Source of the DNA: Prorocentrum cordatum
Lineage: Eukaryota; Sar; Dinophyceae; Prorocentrales; Prorocentraceae
DNA: 64,000 bases
Assembly (NCBI GenBank): GCA_963575745.1
Contig: CAUYUJ010006502.1
Location: 197,001-261,000 of the forward strand
Reading direction: 5' to 3'
The translations under genes and the position numbers were made by a program. The notes beneath the pieces are model-generated. The model searched no databases. It was not told the origin of the DNA and was given only the letters and a program-made list of their open reading frames with translations. Positions 21,460-31,989 of the stretch are shown piece by piece. How positions within the stretch are numbered: the first letter of the stretch is position 1; the number at the start of each line of letters is the position of its first letter.

Positions 21460-23646
21460 ATGGCGTTCCCCTGGCCGTACCCCCATGTCCAACGTTCATC
21501 CGCAGCCTCTGCTCCGCGAGGCTCGTCCGAAGTGTCGCCGCCTCGCGGTGCTTCTCAGCCTGCGCCGCCTCGCGGTGCTTCTCAGCCTGCGGAGGAAGGT
21601 GGACAGACGCCTGGTTCTGGCGCTGTGCAGCCTGCGTCTTTCACGGTCGCCTCGTTCAATTTCGGGTTCGAGCAGGGCATGATGACTGGTAAGCAGGCGG
21701 CCACTCACTGCGCTAACTTCGGAAGGTTGTGCGCCAAGATAGTGGAGACCGCTGATGCTGATATGGTCTGTGGCTGCGAGGTCGGTGCGTTCCGTGAAGG
21801 CTTTCGCCGAGCAGGGATCAACGTGACAGACATCCTCAGTAAGCCTTTCGGTGATGGCATTCGCTTCTTGGAGGTCGACAACTACTTGACTCTCTGGGGG
21901 TTCCGCGGTGCTTCTCAGCCTGCGGAACTGACTCTGTGCGAAGACAGCAAAGTTTACAGGCCTCCTAGCGGCCGAGATATTGATGCTGTTATTTCACATT
22001 TTGAGGTGAACAAACCAGGCCATGACAAGTTCCACGTGGTGATCGCCAACATGCACATCGTGTGCGGCAAGAAACCGCCGAGCATCCAGACTCGAAAGCG
22101 GACAGTTCGCCATCTCCGCTTGCACCTGGACGGCCTGGCCAAGATTCTTGAGAATCTAAACGAGGCAGTCGTTGTGCTTGTAGTCGGCGACGACAACCTC
22201 ACTTTCCAGGAGGCGCGGGAGGCTTACCAGCGCGAGCAGAACGACGAGAAGGTATGGGAGGTCCATGCCACTCCGGCCGACCTCAAAGGCGACCACGTCG
22301 CGGTCTGCGGAGCAGTCGCCCGTTTCTGCTCCATTGCCGTTGGCGCGTCTTTTACGGATCGTGGCATGCGCAACGACGCACACGATGCGGTGGCGGTTGT
22401 GCTCACTCTCCCTGGTGCTATTCAGCCTGGGGAGAGCAAGAGGCGGAAAATTGTCGTCGAAAACGTCTCCGACGCCGACGTCAGCGTACAGGCGGACCGC
22501 GAGTCTTCTGTGCATTGGGATCGGTCGCCGAGTTCTGCTCCTCCGCTTTCACCGACTTCACCGGGTGATCCCGACTACGTCGAGGATGTCGTTCAGAATC
22601 GCGCGGACGACTTGCACAGGGAGCTGAGGAAGCTTTGGGACGACAGGTACGACGAGGAGTACGATCCGAAAGTCCTCCATCATCTCAGTCTCTTGCTTTT
22701 CAAAAAGAGGAAGTCCACGGAGCCAGCGGACACTGATCCAGCTGGCGCTCCTCAGCCTGGCTCGGAATATGACACGGCCTTTGCGTCTCAGGAGGAGACT
22801 GGCCGAGCCATTCTCTCTGTCCTTAAGCTTCGACATGACTTTCTGCGGAGCAAGAACATCGACGACATGCGCTACGTTCTCACGGAGCCTGAGCGCCAGG
22901 AATTGGTCAGAGTAGCTCGCGACCAGTACGAGCAGTCGCGGCAGCAGCGTGCGCTTCAGGAACGGGATATCGAAAAGGGAAAAGCGAAAGGCAAGTCTGC
23001 GCCACAAGGGGGCCATGCGGTTCCGCAGGGTCCGAACAAAGGGCCAGGCGGTAAGAAAGGTTCTCACGGTGCTTCTCAGCCTGCGGGAAAAGGTGGCCAG
23101 GCCAAGGGTGCAGGTCTGGGTAGCGTCGCCAAGTTTGTGAAAGACCAGAAGCGTAAGCGGTGGCATCGCCATTTGCAACGTGTGGCCGGTACTAAACAGA
23201 TCTGGGAGGTGCTGGCCTTCTCAGGGCGCTTCGACGTTGATTGGTTAACGCAAGCGTTGCAAGCTGATCACAGTGAGGGCCGTGATGCAGCAGTTCCCGA
23301 GGAAGCTCTGCGGCAACAGCGGCGCCGGCTGCACCACCAGAAGGCCGAGGCCATCGCGCGCTACAACGAGGGGGAGCGGCTTTCCCTATATCTGTCTGCC
23401 CAGGCTGGCCAGGCAAAGCCGAACTTCACGCGCAGGCAGCAGGACGTGTTGCAGATGTTTGAGAGCGGAGCGCTGCTTCAAATCCGCAACCAAGCGATTC
23501 TGGCGTGCGGGCACGGCCGTCTGTTCAGGGGCGATGGCGACTACCTGGACATCGGCGGCAGCACGGGCGGTGGCTCCAGGCGCATCATCGATTCTTGGCA
23601 GCCGCCGGACTGGCGTGACTTCCTCCAAGACGATCAGGACATCTGA
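21460..23646 (+). CDS. EEP-fold nuclease-like protein with GASQPA repeats, copy B
   Basis: Second copy of the 728-codon ORF, ATG 21460 to TGA 23644. I see two third-position differences from copy A, a Gly codon near 21786 (GGT for GGC) and a Thr codon near 23193 (ACT for ACC), and no amino-acid change. All motif residues of the EEP fold and all seven GAxQPA hexapeptides are kept. With so few differences, purifying selection cannot be separated from recency or conversion. The leader between the GGA tract and the ATG has small indels (TTGGCACACTACATTCACTT against the shorter copy A version), so the two could differ in expression. Confidence 0.8.
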   Translation: MAFPWPYPHVQRSSAASAPRGSSEVSPPRGASQPAPPRGASQPAEEGGQTPGSGAVQPASFTVASFNFGFEQGMMTGKQAATHCANFGRLCAKIVETADADMVCGCEVGAFREGFRRAGINVTDILSKPFGDGIRFLEVDNYLTLWGFRGASQPAELTLCEDSKVYRPPSGRDIDAVISHFEVNKPGHDKFHVVIANMHIVCGKKPPSIQTRKRTVRHLRLHLDGLAKILENLNEAVVVLVVGDDNLTFQEAREAYQREQNDEKVWEVHATPADLKGDHVAVCGAVARFCSIAVGASFTDRGMRNDAHDAVAVVLTLPGAIQPGESKRRKIVVENVSDADVSVQADRESSVHWDRSPSSAPPLSPTSPGDPDYVEDVVQNRADDLHRELRKLWDDRYDEEYDPKVLHHLSLLLFKKRKSTEPADTDPAGAPQPGSEYDTAFASQEETGRAILSVLKLRHDFLRSKNIDDMRYVLTEPERQELVRVARDQYEQSRQQRALQERDIEKGKAKGKSAPQGGHAVPQGPNKGPGGKKGSHGASQPAGKGGQAKGAGLGSVAKFVKDQKRKRWHRHLQRVAGTKQIWEVLAFSGRFDVDWLTQALQADHSEGRDAAVPEEALRQQRRRLHHQKAEAIARYNEGERLSLYLSAQAGQAKPNFTRRQQDVLQMFESGALLQIRNQAILACGHGRLFRGDGDYLDIGGSTGGGSRRIIDSWQPPDWRDFLQDDQDI

Positions 23647-23661
23647 GTTTTGCAAGTCTCT

Positions 23662-23926
23662 CTGCCCGCGGTGCTTCTCAGCCTGCGGTCTGCCGCTCTC
23701 CAGCTGCGGTCTCGAGCAGTAGTGTTCGAAAGCATGCGAGTTCCTGCGGTGCTTCTCAGCCTGCAGGTTTCGCAGCCTGCGCTCTGCAGTACAAGTGCTT
23801 TTCAGCATGCGACATCCTGCGGTGCTTCTCAGCCTGCAGGGTTCGCAACGTGCGGTTTGCAATGCATTCCTTTTCAGTATGCGAGTTCCTGCGGTGTTTC
23901 TCAGGCTGCAGGGCTCCGAGGCTCTT
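23662..23926. repeat. ~75-bp periodic tail, copy B
   Basis: Same as the copy A tail, with the GGTGCTTCTCAGCCTGC motif at about 23667, 23743, 23819 and 23893. Confidence 0.85.
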
Positions 23927-24198
23927 CGCTTCGATGCCATTGTTTTCAGACACCGTAGCTCCGTTCCGTAAACGTCTTCCAAGAGCCGCTCGCAACCTTT
24001 TGCAGCTGGCTGTCTGCACGCTTCGCCGGCTTTTGCTGCGCGGACACTTTTCACACACACGTCAGCGCCGTTTGTAGGCGTCAGAAAAACATGTAGACAT
24101 TCACGAAGGGCTCAGTCTGTATATCGTCACATCATTACATACGCAGTCGTCGAACACATCGGTGTACATTCAGCGCTTTGTCCTTCTAGCTGGGTTGC

Positions 24199-24527
24199 TT
24201 CGTGCTGAGGCTGAGGCTGATGCAGGCTGAGGCTGAGGCAGGCTGAGGCTGAGGCCGAGGCTGACGGCAGACTGAGGCTGAGGCTGAAGCAGGCTGAGGC
24301 TGAGGCAGAGGCAGGCTGAGGCTGAGGCTGAGGCAGGCTGATGCTGAGGCAGGCTGAGGCTGAGGCTGAGGCTGATGCAGGCTGAGGTTGAGGCAGTCTG
24401 AGGCTGAGGCCGAAGCTGAAGGCAGACTGATGCTGAGGCTGAAGCAGGCTGAGGCTGAGGCTGAGGCAGGCTGAGGCTGAGGCAGGCGGAGGCTGAGGCT
24501 GAGGCAGGCTGAGGCTGAGGCTGTGAC
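24199..24527. repeat. GCTGAG/GCAGGCTGAG minisatellite, copy B
   Basis: As in copy A but with a rearranged middle section (GAGGCAGAGGCAGG near 24300), showing independent slippage after duplication. Confidence 0.9.
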
Positions 24528-24867
24528 TGCGACTGCCGTTGCCACTGCGACTGTCATCGCGAATGCGACTACGACTGCGAGAACAGCAGAACTCTACAAC
24601 TGGATTCTCATTTGAATCTTAAGGGGAATGCTTCCAGATATGCTCCTACACATCGCTGTTAGGTTGCTTTGCCGGGATAATTTACAGCCGCGGGCGGAAA
24701 CGCCAGCGGCGGCGGGTAACGGTCGGGCTGCGGCCGCTACAAATTGGCCGGGGGCGCGCGCGTGCCGCGGCCGGCGCCGGGCGGCGAGTGCAAGGGTGCT
24801 GCTGCCCAGGGAGTCTGATGCGAAACCAGCACCCAGGGAAAAGTAAGTACGCTGCCAAAGTGGCGCG

Positions 24868-25155
24868 ATGCAAGACCCCACCGTGTCAGAGGCTACAGAA
24901 CTGGTGCGGTCTGAGACACTAACTGAACAGGAGGAAGTCTCCAACCTCGGCGGGAATGGAGCGCAAGTTGATCCAGAAGACCTGCCATGCACAAGCATCA
25001 ACCGAAAGACACACGAGCAGTCGTCGGTCGGGATCCCGTACGAAAGGTTAGGCTCTGACAGCGCGAGCGAACCGTCGCAACTTCAGAGTACGCACCCACA
25101 CAGCAGCTGGTGGGGATACGCGAAGCGTCTAGAATTCTTCCAGGCTGAGGGATAA
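24868..25155 (+). CDS. Small hypothetical protein, 95 codons
   Basis: ATG 24868 to TAA 25153-25155. Hydrophilic, Glu/Ser-rich translation (SEATELVRSETLTEQEEVSN). No domain, signal peptide or membrane segment. It follows the right end of copy B by about 200 bp and is not part of the duplicated unit. It could be an exon fragment or chance. Confidence 0.25.
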   Translation: MQDPTVSEATELVRSETLTEQEEVSNLGGNGAQVDPEDLPCTSINRKTHEQSSVGIPYERLGSDSASEPSQLQSTHPHSSWWGYAKRLEFFQAEG

Positions 25156-25480
25156 TAAACAACAACCAATCTACGAGATATATCGCAGCGACATTACGCG
25201 GCGGCTGACGCGGGCCGCCCGCGCAATACGCTTCAGTGAAGAAAGGGGCGCTTACGCGCGACCTTGAACGGGCAACTTTCCCGCGCATGTCGGCGAAAAC
25301 AACCCCATGTTCTGTGCGTCGCTCATCTCTCCTTCTCAAGTCATGAATGTGGATTTTTGTTAGTTGGTGTACGTACATGTGCATATACATATACACACAT
25401 ACATACACACAAGCATGTGTGACTATATACATAGATATAGGTGTCCAGACATGGATGCCCCCTTTTTCTCCGTGTACATA
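25156..25480. other. Non-genic stretch
   Basis: GC-rich to about 25,330, then alternating TACATA sequence at 25,370-25,440. Nothing coding seen. Confidence 0.5.
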
Positions 25481-27039
25481 TGTACGTATGGATATTCAGC
25501 TGTAGAACCCTGCGTTTGATTGGTGTATCCCTATATCTCGCTCTGTCTCTCTGTCTCTCTGTATCTCTGTCCCTCTCCACTTCTCTACCTTACTCTCTCT
25601 CTCTCTATCGCTCTCTCTCTCTCTCTCTGTGTCTCTCCCCCTTCCTATATGTATACCTCTCTCTCTCTCTCCCTCTCCCCTCCTTGACTTACATGATAAC
25701 TAACGTAGGCATAACGTACACACGTGTTTATGTACACATATACATACATCGATGATTGTACCGATGTGTATCTAAAAACTTGAATGATGATTTGGCTACA
25801 CGGGGGTTGCCGAGATCTGTGTACATATATGTATATGTATACGTACAAACAGAAATAGATGTGTATATATGCGTGCACGTCTCTATGCTGGTGTCTGAAT
25901 ATGGTTATTGTTAACTACGGCTTACCCGGTACCCATATCACATGGATTACCCTGTCATGGCATGTACATCTGGCTGTATATGTTGGTCACTCCCTCTACC
26001 ATTTTGACTATTTTGTAGAAACATGTGTGCGCAGATCTACCTGTATAGGGTTGCAAACGCCTAGTGAGACATATACAAACCTCAGCTGCACGGCGCACTC
26101 ATGAATATGTCTGAATCCACGTTCGTGTGTCATTCTCTCTCTCTCTGTCTCCTTCCTTGGTGTATCGCTCTCTATATCGCTAGTTGTTGCCAGTGTCTCT
26201 CTCTATATATTTCTTTATTTCTCTCTCTCACTCTCTCTCCCTCTATCTCTCTCTCTCTCTCTCTCTCCCCCTGTTGTTTAGTATTATATATATATATATA
26301 TGTCGGCATGTATGTATATATATATACACTCTCGCGCGCGCGAAGGTCTCTGTCTCCCTGTCTCTCTGTCTCTCTCCGCTTCTCTCCCTGACTCTCTCTC
26401 TCTCTCTCTCGCAGTCTCTGTGTGTCCCTCCTGCCTTACTATATGTATACTTCTCTTTCTCTCTCTCTCTCTCTCCCTCTCCCCGCCTTGACTTACATGA
26501 TAACTGACGTAGGCATAGGCACACATACACCCACGTGTGTGTATATATATACAAATATGCATACATCGATGGTTGTATCGATGCGTATCTAAAAGCTTGA
26601 ATGAAGATTTGGCTACACAGGGTCTGCCAATATCTGTGTACATATATGTATATGTATACATACAAACATAAATATATGTTTATATATATATATGCGTACG
26701 CGTCTCTATGCTGGCGTCTGAATATAGCCAATGTTAGCTACGACTGACCGGGTACTCGTATCACATTGATTACTCCGTCATGTCACGTATCTCTGGCTAT
26801 ATATATGCTGGTCACTCCCTCTACCATGGTGTAGAAGCATGTGTGCGCAGGCCTATCTGTATAGGGTTGCAAACGCCTAAAGGGACGCATACAAGCCTCA
26901 GCTGCACGGCGCACTTATGAATATGCCTGAATCCACGTTCGTGTGTCATTCTCTCTCTCTCTCCCTCTCAATATCCTTCCTTGGTTCATCGCTCTCTACA
27001 TCACTATTTGTTGCCAGGTTATCTCTCTCTCTCTGTCTC

Positions 27040-27079
<40 letters not shown>

Positions 27080-27230
27080 CAGTGTCTTATGTATAGTTAT
27101 CTCTCTCTCTCTCGTTCCCTTTCTCTCTCTTTCTCTCTCTCTATCTCTCTCCTCATTTTGTTCATTAGTATATCCTTCTGCCTTATATATATATATAGGT
27201 ACACCCACGCGCGCGCGAAGGTCCCAATCG
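25480..27230. repeat. Diverged ~0.82-kb tandem duplication with CT/AT microsatellites
   Basis: The landmarks CTTGACTTACATGATAACT (25,683 and 26,492), CGTCTCTATGCTGG (25,879 and 26,701) and CAGCTGCACGGCGCAC (near 26,083 and 26,898) recur about 810-822 bp apart with roughly 10-15% difference. Each unit contains (CT)n blocks, alternating purine-pyrimidine AT tracts and a CGCGCGCG run followed by AAGGTC. No coding signal. Confidence 0.85.
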
Positions 27231-27313
27231 CAGATGATACACGGGAAGCGTTGTAAGCCCCGCTGTGGCCACAGCGACGATTCCCAGCGTTGTTGGGCCC
27301 ATGACATCGACGC

Positions 27314-27832
27314 ATGAAAACGCGTAGTCAGAACGCGGGGCGCCACGTTCCCGCGTATCTCACAACCTCGCTGCCGCTTTGTTTGGTCTATCGAACTGCA
27401 TTGTTTTCACTTCCGCTCTGCCCCGTCGTGACACTCAACTATTTTGCAAACGTGATCGGTCCCCCCATGCCCGATCACGCAAGCCTCCGCCGGCTCCTGG
27501 TGTTGGGGTTGGTTCGGGGCCTCGTTGCGCGCGCGTGGGGGCGCGTTGTTGTGTCTTCCCTCTTTTGTGTTCCAGGCTTCTCGTTTTCAGCGGTCGTTCA
27601 GCCGTTTGTCGGGTATTTTCGGAAGGCGCGCGCAAATGTCCTGGTCGTCAGTGCCTTCCTCTGCAATCAATTGTTGTCGAACCCGTCCACGGGAATGGGG
27701 CATTTGTTGTGCTGGACGCCAAACCTCATGCTGGCGATAATCGCACCCGTGGGATCAGAAGGTCCGGGCTCACGGGGGATGCCCAATGATTTTCCTGGCG
27801 CGTTTCATGTATGGGGTTGTCTGGAACTCTGA
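27314..27832 (+). other. Weak coding signal, two overlapping frames
   Basis: One frame is open for 172 codons from ATG 27314. Another, about 27,379-27,789, ends with more natural composition (LPLQSIVVEPVHGNGAFVVL). No family recognised. If there is a gene here it is probably the end of a frameshifted one. Confidence 0.2.
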
Positions 27833-27834
27833 CG

Positions 27835-28365
27835 GGGCCTCTGGCGGTACCTTCTTGGCGCTTTGGCGAGGCCTTTTTCAGGAGGCGAGGGAGGGGCACG
27901 AAACCTGAAACGTTTTATACAGTATTGAGCCACATCCCGTTTGCTCGGGCAGGTCCGCCTTACAAGGGTCGGGGGAGCAAAAACCGTGCGAAAGAATATG
28001 TAAGGAGGGATGCCGTGCTCTTTATGGCGGGGGGGTCCCTGGCAATCTGGCGGGGCTTGCCCATGAGGGGAGGGAGGAGCACGAAACCTGAGGGAAATCA
28101 TGGTATAGCAACACCCCGTGCGCCCTGACGGGGCTACCTTGGGTGGCGGTGGGACGAGCAAGACAAAACAGGGACTGGATATGGTATAGAAACACCCCTT
28201 TCGCTCTGCCAGGGTCGCCCTTGAGGGGTGGGAGGGGCAAAGCAACTGGTGAAATGATAAGGTATAGCGATGCCCCGCTCGCTCTGGCGGAGCCTGTCTG
28301 GCGCTCCGGCGGGGCCGCCCCAGGAGAGGGGGGAGGAACACGAAAGCTGAGGGGCGAGGGGAGGA
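27835..28365. repeat. Degenerate ~95-bp tandem repeat
   Basis: About five or six diverged units share GAGGGGCACGAAACCTGA, a TGGTATAGCAACACCCCGT-like segment and CTCTGGCGGGGC. Divergence is high, so the array is old. Confidence 0.65.
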
Positions 28366-28444
28366 CGGGGAGGAGGGACTGGAGGCAAGGGGAGGGGGCG
28401 GGAGGGAAAGAGGGACGGAAGGGGGAGGCCCGGGCCATCTGGGC

Positions 28445-28686
28445 CGCCTCGGAACGCCTTGGGGGCGTCGTCGGCCGCCTTCGAGCATTGGAAGCTCGAG
28501 AACGCGTGAAAGCGGAAAACATCGCACAAACCAATGCAAATCACTGATTTGGGCCTCTTTGGCCTCTCTCGGAGCTCTTTTGGGCCCTCTTGGAAGCCTC
28601 TTGGGCTGTGCGTTTGCCGTCTTGAGCTCCCCTGGGGCCACGTTGGAATCATCTGGGCCGTCCTGTTAAGACCCAGTACAGCGACC
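28445..28686. repeat. Dispersed GGCCTCTTGG-family repeat, 3' end copy
   Basis: Shares an ordered series of landmarks with 31.12-31.40 and 31.49-31.76 kb: GGCCGCCTT..GAGC.TTGGAAG, GAAAGCG.AAAAC, AAATCA..GATTTGG, GGCCTCTTGG, CTGGGGCCACGTTGG and ATCTGGGCCGTC. It ends with a 25-bp sequence (28,662-28,686) that is the inverse of the start of the 31.1-kb copy (22 of 25 positions). No Pol III boxes were recognised. Confidence 0.6.
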
Positions 28687-29884
28687 GGCGTGCTGACCCC
28701 CCCCCTTTGCGACAGGAGGTGCGTCGCGCATTCGTCGCCCGTGCGCCGCCCGTGCGTCGGTCGCCGAACAGGCCAGCCGTCCTCTCGAACGTGCACGTCG
28801 CCCTCGCAAGGGGGCAATTTGGTGAGTGCGTCGCCAGCGCGGCGGACACCCACGGGGCGGATCGCACGCGCGTCGCCGTCTCCACGGCCGCTGAAAAGGC
28901 TGGTCGCCTTCGGGAAAAAGAAAGTCGCCCACGCTGCGGCCCTCTTGGCGAGAAGAAGGCGACCGCTGGGCCACCTCGGCAGATCAGCAAATCCCCCTAA
29001 CATTGTAAACGCAGCGATGTTGCTGAACGCAGCCCGCCGATAGGCCAGCAGGTCCCCGCAGCCGCCGCCACAGCCGCCGCAACCGCCGCCAGCGCCAAAA
29101 CTACCGCCGCCACGATCACCACAAACGGATGCGACCGCAACCACATCCACCGCGACGATTACGACTAACACCAATTACCGCCATCACCACCACCACGACC
29201 ACCACGCTTCTCGCGACCACAACAACGACCGACACCAGCACGATCACCGACGTGACAACCACCAGCCCGCCCACCACCAGCGGCACGACCGCCGCCAACG
29301 CGACCAAGGCGACGAACGCGACCACGACCATGATCACCAACATGACCAATACAGAAGCACCCGCCCACTCCGTCCTCCTCCCCCTCCCCGCCATTCCCCT
29401 GCCGGGCCGCCCTTGCCGCCGCGCCCGCCTCGCGCCCCTTCCCCTCCCCCCTCCTTTTCTCCTCGTAATCTTCCTCTTCCACCGCCGGCGGCGGGGCCGT
29501 TCGCGGAAGGCGGGGGCGCCGCTCGCGGCGACGCGCCGCGGCCGTGGAAGGGGGGCCGAAGGAGAAAAGAACATGAAGAGGGACACGGGGTGGCAAGGGA
29601 AAAAAACAAAGACGAGAGAGGAGGGGGGGACAGACAGACGGAGGCCGGTAGAAAGGACGAGGAGAAGGGGAGGAGAGAGGGAGACGAGGCAGGAGAGAGG
29701 ATGAAGGAGGAGGAATGACAAAAGAGGAGGGACGACGAGGAAGGAAAAGGGAAATAACAACGGCAAGCACCGCCCTTCCTGGCGCAATGGAGGACGCAGC
29801 CGCCGCCACTTGTGAACAGCGCAAGCACGGCGGGCCGACGGCCGTTGCGCATTGCTGCTCGGAGAAATGCTAAAAGCGGGCAAA
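28687..29884. other. GC-rich stretch with CGCCAC triplet tracts
   Basis: GCGTCGCC-type sequence to about 28,790, CCGCCA and CACCAC triplets at 29,060-29,350, then purine-rich DNA at 29,570-29,740. The long Arg/Thr/Pro frames look compositional. No gene is supported. Confidence 0.5.
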
Positions 29885-30110
29885 GTCGCGCGTGCGTCGC
29901 GCGTGCGTCGCGCGTGCGTCGCGCGTGCGTCGCGCGCGTGGCGCGTGCGTCGCGCGTGCGTCGCGCGTGCGTCGCGCGGGTCGGTCGTGCGTCGCGCGTT
30001 GGCAGGGGTGCGTCGCGCGCGGGTCGGGGTGCGTCGCGCGCGCGTCGCGCGCGCGTCGCGCATGGGCGTCGCTCGGGTCGTTCGCGCGTCGCGCGCAGGT
30101 CGCGCGCGAA
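29885..30110. repeat. 11-bp array, unit GTGCGTCGCGC
   Basis: About twenty imperfect 11-bp units. The array is cleanest from 29,888 to 29,990 and then breaks into GCGCGTCGCGC variants. Confidence 0.85.
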
Positions 30111-31080
30111 TCGCTCGAAGGGCGCCGTGGACTCCTGACGGCATGTGAACTGCACGGCCCGCTGGCGAAACAATCGAGGGATGCGCGCGGCAGTCGTAGA
30201 AATACCGAGACACGCACGTGAGAACTACGAACGCGAGGAGACCAATAGACGACGTGGAGATGCAGCGCGCAGGGACTAATCCATGTCAAACGCACGACCC
30301 GTCAGATTTTGAGCATCGGTACGTCGCTGCAGCAATTTGGCGACGTCTCGCCCGCCGATGCATTTGGGGGGGAAAAGAGGATGGAAGTGAGGCGAGGGCA
30401 GGGCGGGCGGAAATGGGAACGGACGGGCGAGGGGGGGGGGCGCGCGAGGGCGGCGCAGCGGCGGCGGGAACGATGGAAGGCGATCGAAGGGGGGCGGCGG
30501 GAGCGAGGAGGGCGAGAAGAAGTTCCAGGAGGGTGGAAGGACAACGGGGGGTGAGTAGGGAGGTGGACAGGGCGGCAGCCTGACACAAAAAAACGGAATA
30601 CAAATTTCGCAAACGGGAAACAACGCGCAGCGCGTTGGACGAGGGGAAGAGGAAGGAAGAAGGGGGGCGCAGGAGGATTGGCGCGAAATGACATGGGGGT
30701 GGGGGGCGCGATGCGACGGGGCGAAGTGGCGCCACGTTGCGCGACGTGACGTCACCCCCACCGTGGCGCGACACGCACAGCCCCCAATCAACGCGAGGCG
30801 TCGTCCTCAGCAACGGTTGGCGCCCCCGACAATGAACACCAAGAAATCCTCTTGCGCCGAATTGGGAACAGAAGGCGTTGGTGGACCGTCGAACTAGGAA
30901 AGCGCCGCGACCGCCAAAATGGCTGCTGGTGCACCGGCGTCGGAAACCTATATATCGCCAGAGAAATTCCGAAGTCGCGCCATATGTCGCCCACGCACTC
31001 TGGGAGGCCGGGATTCGGGACAGAGACGCAAACCAGGGCCGGCGCACGGGCGACGCTCGGGCGACGCACTGAACGAAACT
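30111..31080. other. Non-genic stretch
   Basis: Purine-rich at 30,370-30,560. A 12-nt match to the core of the dinoflagellate spliced leader lies on the minus strand at 30,913-30,924. No coding region is supported. Confidence 0.45.
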
Positions 31081-31094
31081 TGTGAGGGGGGGGG

Positions 31095-31400
31095 GGTCGC
31101 TTCACTGGGCCTTAACAGGCCGTCCTGTTGGGACCTCTTCGGCGGTCTTGGGGCGATCTTCGGGGCGTCTTCGGCCGTCGTGGAGCGTTGGAAGCTCGAG
31201 AAAGCGAGAAAGCGAAAACCATTTGAAAAAACAACAGGAAATCAAGGATTTGGGCCTCTTCGGGCTCTCTCGGGACGCCTCTCGGAGCTCTCTTGAGGCC
31301 TCTTGGGCTATGTATTGGCCGTGTTGGGTCCATCTGGGGCCACGTTGGGGCCATCTGGGCCGTCTTGGAGCGCCTTGGGGCATCCCGCTCCCGCTCTGTG
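31095..31400. repeat. Dispersed GGCCTCTTGG-family repeat, 5' end copy
   Basis: Starts with the inverted terminal sequence at 31,095-31,119, followed by GGGACCTCTTCGGCGGTC and the shared landmarks. A second, 5'-shorter copy follows at 31,490-31,760. Confidence 0.6.
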
Positions 31401-31489
31401 GCCAAACTTGGGCCCGTCCTGGGGCTCTCATGGCCGTCTGAGGCTCCTCCTGGGCAATTTTCGGACTCCCTGAGGTCGTCTTGGGACTC

Positions 31490-31760
31490 TTTTGGAGACC
31501 TCTTCGGCGGTCTTGGGGCGTCTTCGGGGCGTCGGCGGCCGCCTTGGAGCGTCGGAAGGTCGAAAACGCGAGAAGCCGAAAAACATGTTAAAAAACCAAT
31601 GGAAATCAAAGATTTGGCTCGGAGCCCTCTTGAGGCCTCTTGGACGCCTCTGGGGGTGCGTATTTGCGGTCTGGAGCCCATCTTGGGCCACGTTGGGGCT
31701 ATCTGGGCTGTCTTGGAGGGGCTTGTCGAAGTCCCCTGGGGGTTTCTGGGAGCGTCGTCT
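31490..31760. repeat. Dispersed GGCCTCTTGG-family repeat, third copy
   Basis: Begins at GGAGACCTCTTCGGCGGTC and keeps the order TTGGAGCGTCGGAAGGTCG, AAATCAAAGATTTGG, GGCCTCTTGG, TGGGCCACGTTGGGGC and ATCTGGGCTGTC. It lacks the inverted terminal segment. Confidence 0.6.
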
Positions 31761-31888
31761 TGGAGCTCTCTGGGGCAGTCTGGGGGCTCCACGGCCCCTC
31801 CGGGGTGCTGTGGGAGCGGTCTCGGATACCCCGGTCCTCCCATGCGCGCTCGAGGCCCGGGCCCTCGGCGCCCAGGCCTCGTGGGCGG

Positions 31889-31903
31889 GGGTATGTGTGT
31901 GTA

Positions 31904-31972
<69 letters not shown>
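31889..31972. repeat. (GT)n(AT)n compound microsatellite
   Basis: GTGTGT at about 31,895-31,928 passes directly into ATATAT at 31,929-31,970. Confidence 0.95.
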
Positions 31973-31973
<1 letters not shown>

Positions 31974-31989
31974 TCGCCTTCGTATTCCC

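Larger units (their letters stand above)
20652..24664 (+). mobile_element. 4.0-kb inverted-repeat-bounded unit, copy B
   Basis: Same structure as copy A: ACCTAACAGCGA at 20652-20663 and its reverse complement at 24653-24664. Outside the microsatellites I find only scattered single-base differences from copy A (for example near 20692, 21020 and 21410). The duplication is therefore recent, or kept uniform by gene conversion. The DNA after it (TTACAGCCGCGGGCGG...) is unrelated to what precedes copy A. Confidence 0.5.
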
